Part shown: in pieces, positions 1 through 10,758 of the stretch
Layout: each line of letters starts with the position of its first letter
Numbering within the stretch: the first letter of the stretch is position 1
Source: Malus domestica
Taxonomy: Eukaryota; Streptophyta; Magnoliopsida; Rosales; Rosaceae
Assembly (NCBI RefSeq): GCF_042453785.1
Contig: NC_091669.1
Span: 10,304,501-10,368,500, forward strand
Direction: 5' to 3'
Length of the DNA: 64,000 nucleotides
Notes under the pieces: model-generated
The model's database searches: none
The model's input: the letters and a program-made list of their open reading frames with translations, nothing else
What the model was told of the DNA's origin: nothing
Made by a program: the position numbers and the translations under genes

Positions 1-148
1 AATTTGTAAAATGCTCGAAACAAGAAAAAAGATTTTTAGAATACGGCGGTCACATAAACATAGCCACGTGATCACAAATTACTTTCATTTGAATTTTAAA
101 AGCATTGCCTGCCATTTGGGAACCTTGGTGACATTTTAATTGCGAACT

Positions 149-335
149 GGATCCTCTCCGAGGCAAACCCTTGAATTCGTCCGATTCATTAACACATATA
201 ATTGGATATTGATCAAACGGCTACAAATAAATAAGTCATTTTAAAGTTATAATAATTATAACCGTTTGATCAAAATTTAACGACCCGTATTATAGGATCA
301 GGCGGGATCCCGAGAGTTTGCTTCGGAGATGATCC
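149..335. mobile_element. short MITE with terminal inverted repeats
   Basis: The ends form a 22-bp imperfect inverted repeat: GGATCCTCTCCGAGGCAAAC at the left, and the reverse complement of the right end reads GGATCATCTCCGAAGCAAAC. The interior is also self-complementary around the GTTTGATCAA motifs (about 214 and 266). Size (187 bp), AT-rich core and TIRs fit a non-autonomous DNA transposon. No clean target-site duplication was found, so the superfamily is not assigned. It lies upstream of the CYSTM gene. Confidence 0.6.
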
Positions 336-607
336 AGCTCCTTTTAATTGGGGTATTTTTTTCGGCTTGATATTCTTTCTTCCTCACGCCGTGTTAGCCG
401 CCCGCGTACAAGCGCGCGACTGCCTTCTACGAAACAACTCCATCCATCTGCCCTTTTTTCTATATGTATATATATTCATCATCGATCGTCTTCTAAACCA
501 ACAACTCCAAAGCAGTAACTCAAAGCCTTCCAAGTATTTTGGTTATCTAAAGTTCTAAACCCCAATATACCTTATAATCTTCCCCAGATCTTCGCCTTTG
601 TTCAAAC

Positions 608-1165
608 ATGAGTTCTACTAATTCAGCAGGTACTTTTTCAACTCCACCCCTCACTCGTATTATCTTAATTTCTTCCCATAAAAATCCAGATCTTCATGCA
701 TATATATGTTCTTGAATTTAATTTGAATATCCTGTTGGAGAATATTTAGTTTCCGTCGATCAAAGATTTCAGTTTCTTGATTCCTCAAATTTTTTAAGTT
801 ACATGTTCAATTTTTCTTTAAGATTTTTCTCGAGTTAAAACAATCTCATGAACGACATAGGTCAAAAATACTAGCTGATCATTTTTCTTTCTCTTTAATT
901 AGTTTTTATCTGAATTATACGTAAAATTGATTGTTGATTACACGGAGTGACCTTGTTTAATTGATGTGCAGCAGGACACCCCGCTCCAGCTTCCGGCGCC
1001 GCTCAGGGTCCCTATTACGTGCAAGCTCCGCCACCAGCCGGCTACCCAACAAGAGATGAACCCCAAAACGCGGTTCCGGTAGAAACCAAGTCAAAGGGTG
1101 ATGGCTTCTGGAAGGGCTGCTGTGCTGCCCTCTGTTGCTGTTGCATGGTGGATGCATGTTTTTGA
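608..1165 (+). CDS. CYSTM-type small cysteine-rich membrane-associated protein
   Basis: Two exons, 608-629 and 972-1165, separated by a GT-AG intron, encode 71 residues. The N-terminal part is rich in Pro, Gly, Ala and Tyr (YYVQAPPPAGYP). The C-terminus is a compact Cys-rich hydrophobic segment (GFWKGCCAALCCCCMVDACF) ending at TGA 1163-1165. This arrangement is the hallmark of the plant CYSTM family, short stress-related proteins thought to attach to membranes through the Cys-rich helix. The start is the only ATG giving a seven-codon first exon that splices in phase 1 to the conserved second exon. The acceptor is a tandem CAGCAG (969-974), so two isoforms differing by one Ala are possible. 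A pyrimidine-rich leader precedes the ATG. Family assignment is firm; the specific role is unknown. Confidence 0.85.
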
Positions 1166-1882
1166 AGATATACCCAGCCATTCATACCGATCAATATCTT
1201 TGATCATTTGTATTTATTTCTTCCTAGTTTTTTGTGTTATTACAGTACAGTCACGGTGTGTGATATTGTTGATGTAGATTTGGACGGTGTCTGATTGTCC
1301 AGTTTCTCATCCTTGTATAATAATTTTAGCTATCTGGCTACCCTTTTTATTTATTTCTTTATACTTTATTTAGTGGTTGATTTGTTTCTCTTTCAATTAT
1401 TTCTGCTATATTTTATCAATTTTCAAACATTACGTGAGAGTGGATGACTACTTTCAAAGGCACGCGTGTTTGACAAAACCTGCATTGTGTTTGTGTCATC
1501 GATTCTTAAACGCAAAGGAACATGAGGGATGGTCCCATTGCCAACTTTATCTTTCCAGAAAAATGCCTTATCCTCACCTATATATAGAAATATAAGAGGA
1601 CAAAAACACTTGGGTTGGTTCGGAATAGTTGTCAAATGACTCTTAAACAAGACAAAACATGACGTTATCGACACTCTACAATATTCATTCTCCGCTTCAA
1701 ATATAGAAATATAAGAGTTATCTTTGAAGAAAATATCAAAACTGTCCCATAAACATACAATTATTGATATATTTGTACTTTTATATCAACTTTTAGTTAT
1801 AATTTTCATAAACTTAAAAGAGTGGTTTAATTCTACATTGGGTCCAAGTTTCACGATTATTAATTATTTTAACAAACAATAT
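1166..1882. other. intergenic, no gene seen
   Basis: AT-rich DNA after the CYSTM stop codon, containing its presumed 3' UTR. Short open frames on both strands (for example 1377-1595) lack recognisable protein features. Confidence 0.5.
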
Positions 1883-2030
1883 TATCTACACTAAAGGGTG
1901 GGAGACTAGGCTAAGCGTTACAATGGGCTAGCAATAATGTGATTCAAATTCGTTTTTTGTGAGAATCGAACTTAAGGCCTCTGACTTACAAGTGAAGATG
2001 AATATCACTAAACCGTAGTACTGAGTGGCC
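1883..2030 (-). mobile_element. tRNA-derived SINE-like repeat, copy 1
   Basis: Read on the minus strand it resembles the copies at 5793-5955 and 6097-6259: an A-box-like GGTTTAGTGATATT, then a B-box-like region ending GTTCGATTCTC, then a tail running into TTAGTGTAGATA. This copy is more diverged, and I could not define a target-site duplication. Confidence 0.5.
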
Positions 2031-2292
2031 ACATTTTATAGTTAATTATATATGCCTTTTTCATGCCTTACTTATAAATTTTGGAAAGGAAATGAAAATT
2101 GATTTTGGATGGTTGATGTATAGTTTCTATGCTTTGTATATGTTTTGATTGCATAGTTTCATGTATCAAGTTTTGTCTCTCTTGCAATATTTAATTGATT
2201 CATGTTTGTCGAAGATGGTAGTGATTTCAATTTACTTTTTAAGAATTGTTTGATAACTATTTCGTATTTTCTTGTACTTTTTATGCTTAAAA

Positions 2293-4738
2293 TGACACAT
2301 CCCGACCTAAATCGAGGCATGCTGGCCATCACGTGAGGGTCACGTAGCCATGTGCGCCGTGCAGAAGTGAAGGTGATAAGATAATGTGGGTAATTAAAAA
2401 CCGAACTAGCTACTCTACACTAGGTAAGTATATAAATATGAGTGGAAGTATTAGAGTGTAGATATACATAATCAGAGCGTAGGTACCAAAGTGCAATCCA
2501 GCAAGCTAAATACTAATTATACAGGATATGAAAGAACACCCTACATTGATGGAAATCTGTCAAAACCGCCGTAGAGTCCTCGTAAGCCACCAACACGAAC
2601 TTCTAACTAGAACCTGGAGAGGCGCAAAAACAAAAAACGTGAGTGGGCAAAAATAAAACTTTTCAAAACCATTTCACTTTCAAAACATACAACCCCTCAC
2701 CGTAAAACCCGTATATTTTCCCAGAAAATAATAATACATATGTATATAGAAATCCTGCTCGAAAGTAGTGAAAACCAAGTATATGCCATGTCAAGTATCT
2801 CAACAATGAAATAAGTAAGCCAGGTGAAATAAATCAATATATAGTGATATGTCAGTCGGAGTCACTTAACGTAACCTGTACAACTGAACCTATAGCTCAT
2901 CTACCAAATCCTGCACACGAGTCGAAACCACCTAATGTGGTCTGTACAACAAGCTAGGTGCAAATAAATATGCTCAAGTGCTACGATCATGTGAAGGCTG
3001 TGTGAAGTATTGCAAGTCACATACGAGTTGGAACCACCTAATATGATCTATACGACAGGCTGGCACCTGCCTTGGATCCAAGGTGAGCATACGGTGCGGG
3101 AGGTGAACGATCACATGAAGGCTAGGCCCTGGCCTCGGGCTGAGCATTAACACTGGGGTGCAGGATAATGAACACTAAATGTATTTCAACATAATCATAT
3201 ACACTGCAATCGCTATCATTAATATGTACTCACCTGAAGCTTACATGTGCGTCCGCAACACCATGCAATAATATCCATATCTATACTAATGCATATACTA
3301 AAATATAATGAAATCGACATGGCATTTAAAACATAATTTCATTTAAAACCATTTATGGAAAAATGTAAACCATATATATATATAACCAAAAGCTCACTCA
3401 CTGGTATGTAGCTGGGTCGTAACCCCTGAGTCTCACTTGGTTACGCTCGTCCTTCGGGAACGTCTCGCCTATATGTGAAACCACTGATTTAACGTTAATT
3501 TAAGCACATAATCAAAACCATATAATAACTTCTCATACGTTGCTCAATTAGGTTGTTTGAATATACCACTGTGGCCTACTCAACACCACGAGCATCCCCA
3601 TATTTTTAGAATAATTTTCCGATGTCCCATGCGCCCTCATGCGCCAGCCACGGGCAAGCACGTGCCTGGCACATGGACGGAATCTTTAACGTCGTTAGGA
3701 AATATTCCATTAAATAGTAGCATATACTGTTAACTTTTACCTGACGCCGTTAGTATATTCTGTCAAAATTGAAGGAATATTCTCTTTCCTTCTTTGATGG
3801 TTCGCCGAAATCCGGCCCCGGCCACCGCTGCGTCACCGGAAACTGAAAAATTGTAAAACTTCAATATCTTCTTCGTTTTTTCAACCAAATTCCACAAATT
3901 TTATATCAATTTGAAGCCCTGAAGTAGTAGAACATGATCTTACCTCTTAGAGGTCCTAAAATCGATGAAAAGTGGCTGAAAAATCCTTCGATATTTCGAC
4001 TAAGTCTGCAACTCATGGAACTGACCTATCCCGACGTCTAAATCCTCCCAAAAATTGTTCCTAGGTCTCTATGGAGTAGTTTTAAGACTCCCTTAAGCTT
4101 TAAAACTCCGTGAAATAACTATGATCACGATGGAGCAACAGAGCACCAATTCGAAGCTCTTAGGTTTTCGGGTTCCCGTGGTCTGTTCTTTGATCCAATG
4201 GTACAGATGGATTCGCGAAGTCACAAAAAACACGTTGGTGCAAAGCTCAAGCTCGATCGATGAAGTTTGGATGGTGTTTGAGAGTTGAAAGCTTGGATTG
4301 TACGAACAAGGGAAAAGAGTCAAGAAGAGAGAAGAAGGAAAGAAAGTTTGTACGTGTGTGTGTATGTATGTGTTACGGGATTGGGCAGAAATAAAAGAGT
4401 AGGGCCCTGATTGGGCCATAAGGTTTAGGGCTAACAATTTAAATCAAAACAAACCCACAATTCTAATTGGACCCAAGAAAGTAGGAGGTATGATGATTGG
4501 TCCATTTCCTTAGCTCGACTACACCATCGTTTATTCGTAACATTTTCGTTACAAACCCAATTCGGCCCTAACTCGCATCAATGTTCTCATGACGTCGCAT
4601 ATAATTTACTCACGTTCGCTAAAAATAATAATTTAAAACTATAAACGTACATCCACATCACTACAACTCGAGGGTATAATCGTCAATTCCACACATCCGA
4701 GGATAAAAATATATATTAATTCAGGACGGATCGTCACA
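2293..4738 (-). mobile_element. solo LTR, 2.4 kb
   Basis: On the minus strand the element starts TGTGACGATCCGTCC (at 4738) and ends GGTCGGGATGTGTCA (at 2293), so it has the TG...CA ends of an LTR. It is flanked on both sides by TAAAA (2288-2292 and 4739-4743), a 5-bp target-site duplication. No primer-binding site, polypurine tract or pol coding is visible inside, so a solo LTR left by recombination between two long LTRs is the simplest reading; a non-coding TRIM/LARD-type element is the alternative. The 114-codon minus frame at 4093-4437 shows no known domain and is probably incidental. Confidence 0.65.
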
Positions 4739-4923
4739 TAAAATATGAGGAAAATCTATGAGGAATGAAGAAAGGTGGCAAGAAGGAGGGGAACAAATTT
4801 AAAAAATTTGTGAAAACAAAATTTTTAAAGTGGAAATCAACTAAAAATAATTTTTGGTTTTGGATTTTCAATTTGTAAATTGTATACATTGATTCCACTC
4901 TTGCAGCACTGGAGTTTTTGCAC

Positions 4924-4925
<2 letters not shown>

Positions 4926-4961
<36 letters not shown>
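4926..4961. repeat. (CT)n microsatellite
   Basis: An uninterrupted CT dinucleotide run of about 18 units, likely polymorphic in length. Confidence 0.95.
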
Positions 4962-4962
<1 letters not shown>

Positions 4963-5792
4963 ATTTTGTTGTTATTTCAACCTGTTATACGTTTGTGTTA
5001 GCTTTTGCTGGTTTCTATTACTTGGCCTGCATGCAAACTGAGCTATGAAAATCCAACAAGGACAAGTTATGGGAGGAGGAGAGAAGCAATTCATAAACCC
5101 GTTATTATCCTTGAAAAAGATGGCACTGTGTACTTTTTAAATTTTTTTTTTAACAAATGATATTTTCTACGTTAAGGGAGAGGGGATGAATTTAGTTGAA
5201 AATATATTTCTAAAGATGATCGTAGTTATTATCCTTTCCTACGGAGGGCTATAGTTGTGGGCAATACCATCTATGCTTTATCTAACCTTAACAAGGAGCA
5301 CTAGACGTGTCCTAATGAATCACATCCAATGTCATGCCTAGGCTTATGTAGGAGCAACTCTACTTTTGCTTATTGCTTTGGGGATAGGCAATCAAATCCA
5401 CTCCACCCTCCCCAAAGGGTCAAAACACTCCAGCCCACTTGAGCAATTGGACTCAAGGCGAGTCCGATGGAGAAGTCAGGCAATAATCACCTGTTCTAGC
5501 GCCCTATCTATGTGACGCAAGACGTCAGTCACAATTTAAATTATTAAAAAATTATAAAAATATAAAAAATTATATATATTTTTTATAAATACCTAACCAT
5601 ATTCTTCCACCTTACCCTACATTTCAATATTTTCAAATACTTTCAACCAATCATTTATTATTACCCAAAATTAAAAATAAAGTTAGTATTTTATAAAATA
5701 AAAAATATTAATATTTTAAAACAAATTGCCTAGGCTATTCAGTTTTTGGGGTGGAGATGTACTTGAGTAGTTACTGTTCATTTAAGGGGATT

Positions 5793-5955
5793 TTTTTTAA
5801 TATATTGATATTTTTACACTAAGGGATGGAGAGTTTAGCTAAGTCACACAATAGGCAACCTAATTTGGTATTGAATTCGTCATCTATGAGATTCGAACCT
5901 AAGACCTCTCACTTCCTAGTGAAGAGGAATACCACCAGACCGTAGTACTAAGTGA
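5793..5955 (-). mobile_element. tRNA-derived SINE, copy 2, with 15-bp target-site duplication
   Basis: The minus strand shows an A box (GGTCTGGTGGTATTCC), a B box (AGGTTCGAATCTC), a short body ending CTTAGTGTAAAAATATC, and an oligo-A tail. It is flanked by a perfect 15-bp direct repeat, TCATTTAAGGGGATT (5778-5792 and 5956-5970). Internal Pol III promoter boxes, an A tail and a long target-site duplication are diagnostic of a SINE. Confidence 0.85.
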
Positions 5956-6096
5956 TCATTTAAGGGGATTAAGTTGCCTACTGGCTAGGGAGCCTTACTA
6001 CACTAGAAGTGCTCTAAAGGCATGACCATTTACATGAAAAGATAATTGTTCATGAGACAAGAAGCTTATACCTTGAAATTCATTTTTCCTAAAATT

Positions 6097-6259
6097 CATT
6101 TTTTTTTAGTACATCGATATTTTTACACTAGGGGGAGTTCGGCTAAGCCACACAATGACAACCTAAATTGGTATTGAATTTTCTATTCACGAGATTCGAA
6201 CTTAAGACTTCTCACTTCTAAACAAAGAGGAATACCATCAAACTGTAATACTGAATGAC
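6097..6259 (-). mobile_element. tRNA-derived SINE, copy 3
   Basis: Same family as copy 2 and about 140 bp from it: a B-box-like AAGTTCGAATCTCG on the minus strand, the same TAGTGTAAAAATATCGATG end and an A-rich tail. Flanked by TCCTAAAATT (6087-6096 and 6260-6269), a 10-bp target-site duplication. Its A box is degenerate, so this copy is probably transcriptionally dead. Confidence 0.75.
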
Positions 6260-6464
6260 TCCTAAAATTAATTAAGTCTAACTAAGACACCAGAGAATCT
6301 TAGGATCACACCATGTCGGCATGACAAGATTTCACCCCACTTTCCTTCCTAGTGCAAGGCCTACCGAAGTAACCCTACGTTTGTGAGAAATCTGTTCCCA
6401 ATTTTTCGTTTTTTGGATGTTGCCCGATTAAGCACGAGATTGGAAAAAAAAAAAAAAGTAACTC

Positions 6465-6574
6465 AGCCCAGTTCAAGCCCAATACAAAATCTTAATAGTT
6501 CAGCCCAGATCTAAAAAATAACCTAGAGTTTCAGTGAGCCGCCATTACTATAAATTTTCTCTCCTAGGGTTTTT
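6465..6574 (+). promoter_or_regulatory. ribosomal-protein promoter: site II boxes, TATA, telo-box
   Basis: Three AGCCCA motifs (6465-6470, 6476-6481, 6502-6507) match site II elements (TGGGCT on the other strand). They are followed by TATAAA (6549-6554) and a telo-box, TAGGGTTTTT (6565-6574). Site II plus telo-box is an established signature of plant ribosomal-protein and cell-cycle promoters driven by TCP-type and telo-box factors. The GAGA-rich leader then runs to the RPL27 ATG at 6651. Confidence 0.7.
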
Positions 6575-6650
6575 CCTCCCCGCCCTTTGCCGAAACCGAG
6601 CGACAGAGAGAGACTGAGAGAGACTGAGAGACAAGAGAGAGAAACCAGCC

Positions 6651-7058
6651 ATGGTGAAGTTTCTGAAGCCAAACAAGGCGGTGATCAACCTCCAGGGCCG
6701 CTACGCCGGGCGCAAGGCCGTCATCGTGCGCGCCTTCGACGAGGGCACCCGCGACCGTCCCTACGGGCACTGTTTGGTTGCGGGGATTAAGAAGTACCCA
6801 GCCAAGGTCATCCGCAAGGACTCCGCCAAGAAGACGGCCAAGAAATCTAGAGTGAAGGCCTTCATCAAGCTCGTGAACTACCAGCACCTGATGCCAACGC
6901 GCTACACCCTGGATGTGGATCTCAAAGACGTCGTCAACGTCGAGTGCTTGCAGACAAAGGACAAGAAGGTCACTGCTTTGAAGGAGGTCAAGAAGCGGTT
7001 CGAGGAGCGGTTCAAGACCGGGAAGAACAGGTGGTTCTTCACCAAGCTCAGGTTCTGA
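6651..7058 (+). CDS. RPL27: 60S ribosomal protein L27 (eL27)
   Basis: A single uninterrupted frame of 135 residues from ATG 6651 to TGA 7056-7058, the usual full length of plant eL27. It begins [20 protein letters not shown], an N-terminal KOW-type beta-barrel segment. The middle is Lys/Arg-rich ([12 protein letters not shown]), and it ends [12 protein letters not shown], the conserved eL27 terminus. The protein is a structural component of the large cytosolic ribosomal subunit. The ATG context (GCCATGG) is strong and no upstream in-frame start extends the conserved N-terminus. Codon use is GC-rich compared with the flanks. The preceding promoter motifs fit constitutive, growth-linked expression. 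No intron is needed. The many other frames overlapping it are shadows. Confidence 0.97.
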   Translation: MVKFLKPNKAVINLQGRYAGRKAVIVRAFDEGTRDRPYGHCLVAGIKKYPAKVIRKDSAKKTAKKSRVKAFIKLVNYQHLMPTRYTLDVDLKDVVNVECLQTKDKKVTALKEVKKRFEERFKTGKNRWFFTKLRF

Positions 7059-8248
7059 TGACCTTTCCATACGGCGCCGCATCGGAAATGGGGTCTGTCT
7101 GATTTTGGGTTTATATTTTTTCGAGTTTATGTTTAATTTTGAAATGAAATGAGACGTTTTTATGGATTTTAAGATTAATGTTTAGCTTAAATGATTAGAT
7201 TTTGTATTACTGAAATGTTTAATTTTGGGTATTTCTGGATTTTGCTTTATTTTCCTTCGATTTTATATCGGCATTGTTCTTCTGTGTTGTTTGATATGAT
7301 TCTTTCCCTGCAGTTACTTTACGCCTATCATTTGTGTATTGATTCTGTTTCAATTTGGATAATTAGGAATCGGGTTTCTAGAGTTGTAGGCTATTGAGTA
7401 GCTGTGATGCGTGTAATGTTTCGATTTAAGTTCGATTCACTGGATTAATATTCTGCTTATTGTTCACTGATACTGGAATTGCCCAAGTGTTGTGCTTTTG
7501 GATTTTCCAGGGTTTAGGTTCGATCACGAACAAATTGTCTGTTGTGAGGTATATTGTTTGTCAACTTTAGTGATAGTTAATAGAAATAGTTTAGTTATGG
7601 TGTTTATTTTTGATGATTCTGCTTGTAGAAAACGGTTTTACCTTAAGACGTCGTTGGAGTGTGTGTATATGTATTGGTTTATGTTGAGGTTTTGCAATAT
7701 GGAATGTTCTTTACTAATTGGTAGAAATTTGAAAAGTTGCAGTTGGTTTCTTTTCAAGAATGTTTATCTTTCAGTATGATGTGCTGAATTGAGTCTTCAA
7801 CTGATGGCTGGTGATTGGAAGTTTTGCAGATTGCTGCGTTTGTAAAACGCTTTATCGCTCTTTGTTTAGGGATTTTTGTTGTCTGTGGTCTCTATGTTGA
7901 CTGTCGAGTTTCTTGGTTAGTGGTAGATGCCCTAATCATCTCATGTCAAATGTTTAGATTTGTGATTTAACAGTCGTGAATAGAAGTTGTTGCTCGTTTT
8001 TGGATGTTACTTATAATTACATGGTTCTTGTGTTGCGTTGATCATGAAAACATGTGATGCTAAACTGGTGCTAGCATTCGATGGATTGGTTTGCTGTCGT
8101 GAAATTTTGGTTGAAAACATTTCCGTGCCAATTCTTTTCTGGATGATTTTAATGTGTAGTCAAATTTAAGAACAATAGTTTTTGTTCATAGACTTATTCT
8201 GTTGGGTTTAATCTATTTCCTCTCTGCCTGAGGTCCTTAGACTTCTGT
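7059..8248. other. intergenic, including RPL27 3' region
   Basis: T-rich DNA holding the RPL27 3' UTR. The open frames here (for example 7191-7397 and 7492-7779) translate to Phe/Tyr/Cys-rich peptides typical of T-rich non-coding DNA. Confidence 0.5.
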
Positions 8249-8250
8249 CG

Positions 8251-8313
8251 AAAACTTGCCTATCCCAGTTCCATGAAACATCAAAACTTGCCTATCCCAG
8301 TTCCATGAAACAG
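8251..8313. repeat. 33-bp tandem duplication
   Basis: The 30-bp block AAAACTTGCC...CATGAAACA occurs twice in direct orientation, at 8251-8280 and 8284-8313, without differences. It is a recent small duplication. Confidence 0.9.
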
Positions 8314-8349
8314 CTACCTTGTTTCATGAACCGGGTTTCTGATATTTGC

Positions 8350-8805
8350 TGCAATTTAGTAAATTGTAGCAATGGTTTTTCAACTTTAATCAAATTGGAG
8401 CAATGATACTTCAACAAAAAATTCATTACTATTGGTTTCTCAACTCATCAAAATGTGTAGTTATGGTTTTTTTCGTCATAGTTTTGTCAAAATAAGTTAT
8501 GTTAGAAGAACCATTGCTACAACATTTTGGTTTTTTTCGTCAACTTTATTAGGATTTTGTCAAAATGAGTTATGTTGGAAGCATCGAGTTAAAGTTGAGG
8601 GATCATTGTTCTAATTAGGTTAAAGTTGAGGGGTCATTTCTCCAGTTAGAGTAAAGTTGAGGGATCAATGATAATGAATTTTTAATTGAGGAACCATAGC
8701 CGCACGTATTGGTGAGTTTAGAGATTAACGGTATTGGATTTTTAATTGGTTTTTCAATTGAGTTAAAAGTTAAGGAATTATTGTTATAATTTACTCTTTG
8801 AAGTA
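8350..8805. mobile_element. foldback (MITE-like) repeat
   Basis: The outer arms are imperfect inverted repeats. The left arm near 8355-8405 (GTAAATTGTAGCAATGG...) corresponds to the reverse complement of 8755-8805 (GTAAATTATAACAATAA...). The interior repeats variants of TTAAAGTTGAGGGATCA in both orientations, so the whole could fold into a long hairpin. The exact ends are uncertain. Confidence 0.5.
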
Positions 8806-9169
8806 AACTATTGGAATGCTACATGGGAGGGTTGGTTTGCCCTTCCGCACCCGTCTCCTTGTTTGTAACCCTTGATTATCTTTTGATTCTCTGGTGATTC
8901 ATTCAATTCAAAGGCCGTAGTAAAAACAGGAGTGCAGAGAAGAAAGTCGTGTGCGGAAATCGCTTTTGTTGTAACGGAACTCTACAAATTTCAATAGGAA
9001 TCTTAGTTAGTATCATCTGCTTTTATTCATTAAATACATGATATATCATGAGACATTGCTTAAGAGAAACAACAAAAGCACAACGCTTGTCTGCAAATTC
9101 CCATCCTATATACAAAACAAGCTTCAAAGGGATAAAAATCCATCTCTCTCAAGTTATTCACCAAAACAC

Positions 9170-9316
9170 TTACCGCTTATGAGCTTTTCGAGTTGCCTGA
9201 CCGAAGCCTCCGCTGCTCTATGCCACCACGGCCTGGTGCATTGCCACTCCACCTCCACCACCAGAACCAGAGAAGCCTTGGGTACCAGTTGAAGGACCAA
9301 CAGCCCCAGTCGGACA
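9170..9316 (-). pseudogene. unidentified protein-coding relic, Gly-rich C-terminus
   Basis: On the minus strand one frame from about 9316 reads a Gly/Ser-rich stretch (GPSTGTQGFSGSGGGGG), meets an in-frame TAG, then continues as GGFGQATRKAHKR to a TAA at 9170-9172. This looks like the last exon of a gene with one nonsense change, followed by an AT-rich tail. I do not recognise the parent. A chance open stretch in a TCC/ACC-rich segment remains possible. Confidence 0.25.
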
Positions 9317-10758
9317 TTACTCAGTTTAGTATTTATGATGGCCTTGACTAACTCGGTCTACTCTTTTCAAGTTTTAGTTTTTTCTCACTTTTGTAGTATA
9401 CCTACGTACCCTGGAATCTTTCATCATTTTGGTAAGCAATAGGTATGGCCAGCGAATTCACATATCTTTTGAAGTTCGCCTGTAGCACATAAAAGTTTCT
9501 TTTATGCTCCAGTCGAACTACGACCAAGATTGGAATGATGGGACTAGAGACTGGGGTAGTTGGACTTGAAATACAACGCGGTTGGGGTAGAGAGACTTTC
9601 AGTCGCCATCTCAGACCTTAGAACTTGTCCTATACAAGACATCAAATGAGCTCAAGAACGTCGAATTCTAGAATTTCTCCTATACTAGGCGTGTGACAAG
9701 TTTTTACTTTGTTGATTGATCTTTAAACTTCAGGACTATGGAAGTCCTAACTGTATTTAAGCTTCTTGAATATAGGCATGACATGTGAATCATTCTATTA
9801 TATATCAATTGACAATGTACAATACGATTAAGAGGCTCAAATTTACATGTTAAATTCTCTGAAATACGTTACTTTTGGACCGTTATATTTTAACTACATA
9901 GATCACACTATTTTTTTTTTTTTAAATTGGGACAATTGATGGTAAGCACGGTTATCTACCTCTTTCGAAAGTCAGAAATACTCACAGAGACATTTCAGTC
10001 TTCTCTAACTACAGTCAATTAAACTCACCAACTTGGAACCCCAAATCCGAATACATGTTGAAGTCGAACTTGGGATCTAAGTTGGTACAGCTGTAAAGCC
10101 GCCGTCTAAAGTTCCAAAAACTCGTGAATATTGAATGGTCTAGATGTTTGCATACAACCATACAAACATTATTCAAATCTCCTCTCTCAAAACAAAATTA
10201 ACAAATTAACACACATCAATGTCAACACAAAGACAAACCCTCCCACCCTATTATCTTCCCAAAACCTCGATCCGAGAATCCAAAGATGACGCTAATTACA
10301 CCATTAATCAACTAATCAACCCTTAATTAATTCTACTAATCCGCCAATCGACCGACCCCCTTTTTTTTGGTCGAATCCCCCAACACAACAAACGGACTTA
10401 ACGACAACCCCAAACGGAGTACCTAACGAGGAGGATTCCCAACACGAGTCAACTCCTCACACCCCCACACGCTCGCACGTATCCCCTTCCCCCTCTAAAG
10501 TTATCAAACTTTCCGTCTCATTTTCTCTAATTTGCTCACTTTCTCGCACTTTCTCTCTAACCAAACAGTTTTCTCTCTCTACTCTCTCTCCTCTCTCTCT
10601 GACAAAGCTTTCTGCAAAACTCTCACTGTACATGCGTTTGGTTGTCTTTCTCGCTTTTCTTTGTCGCTTTCCGCCCGAAGGCTTCCGAGCTTTTTATATT
10701 CTCTCTATCGACAATCACACACTTCCTCCTTCCTCCTCCTCCTCCTCCTCTACCAGTC
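9317..10758. other. intergenic and 5' region of the GRAS gene
   Basis: No gene is seen. From about 10490 the sequence becomes CT-rich (long TCTCTCTCTC runs), which is the likely core promoter and 5' UTR of the downstream GRAS gene. Confidence 0.5.

Noticed and set aside
957-1181. 74-codon minus-strand frame over the CYSTM exon
   Set aside because: Antisense shadow of the second exon; the plus strand has the conserved Cys-rich end and good splice sites.
1886-6262. SINE A/B boxes as functional tRNA genes
   Set aside because: No cloverleaf pairing of acceptor and anticodon arms; the flanking duplications and A tails mark SINEs.
6564-7082. 172-codon minus-strand frame over RPL27
   Set aside because: Shadow of a GC-rich conserved coding region.
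9925-10110. Another SINE copy
   Set aside because: GTCGAACTTGGGATC resembles a B box, but no matching A box, tail or duplication was found.
10642-10758. N-terminal 39-codon extension of the GRAS protein
   Set aside because: It translates CT-rich leader sequence into Phe/Leu/Ser and poly-Pro. SCL23 relatives lack it, and ATG 10759 fits better.
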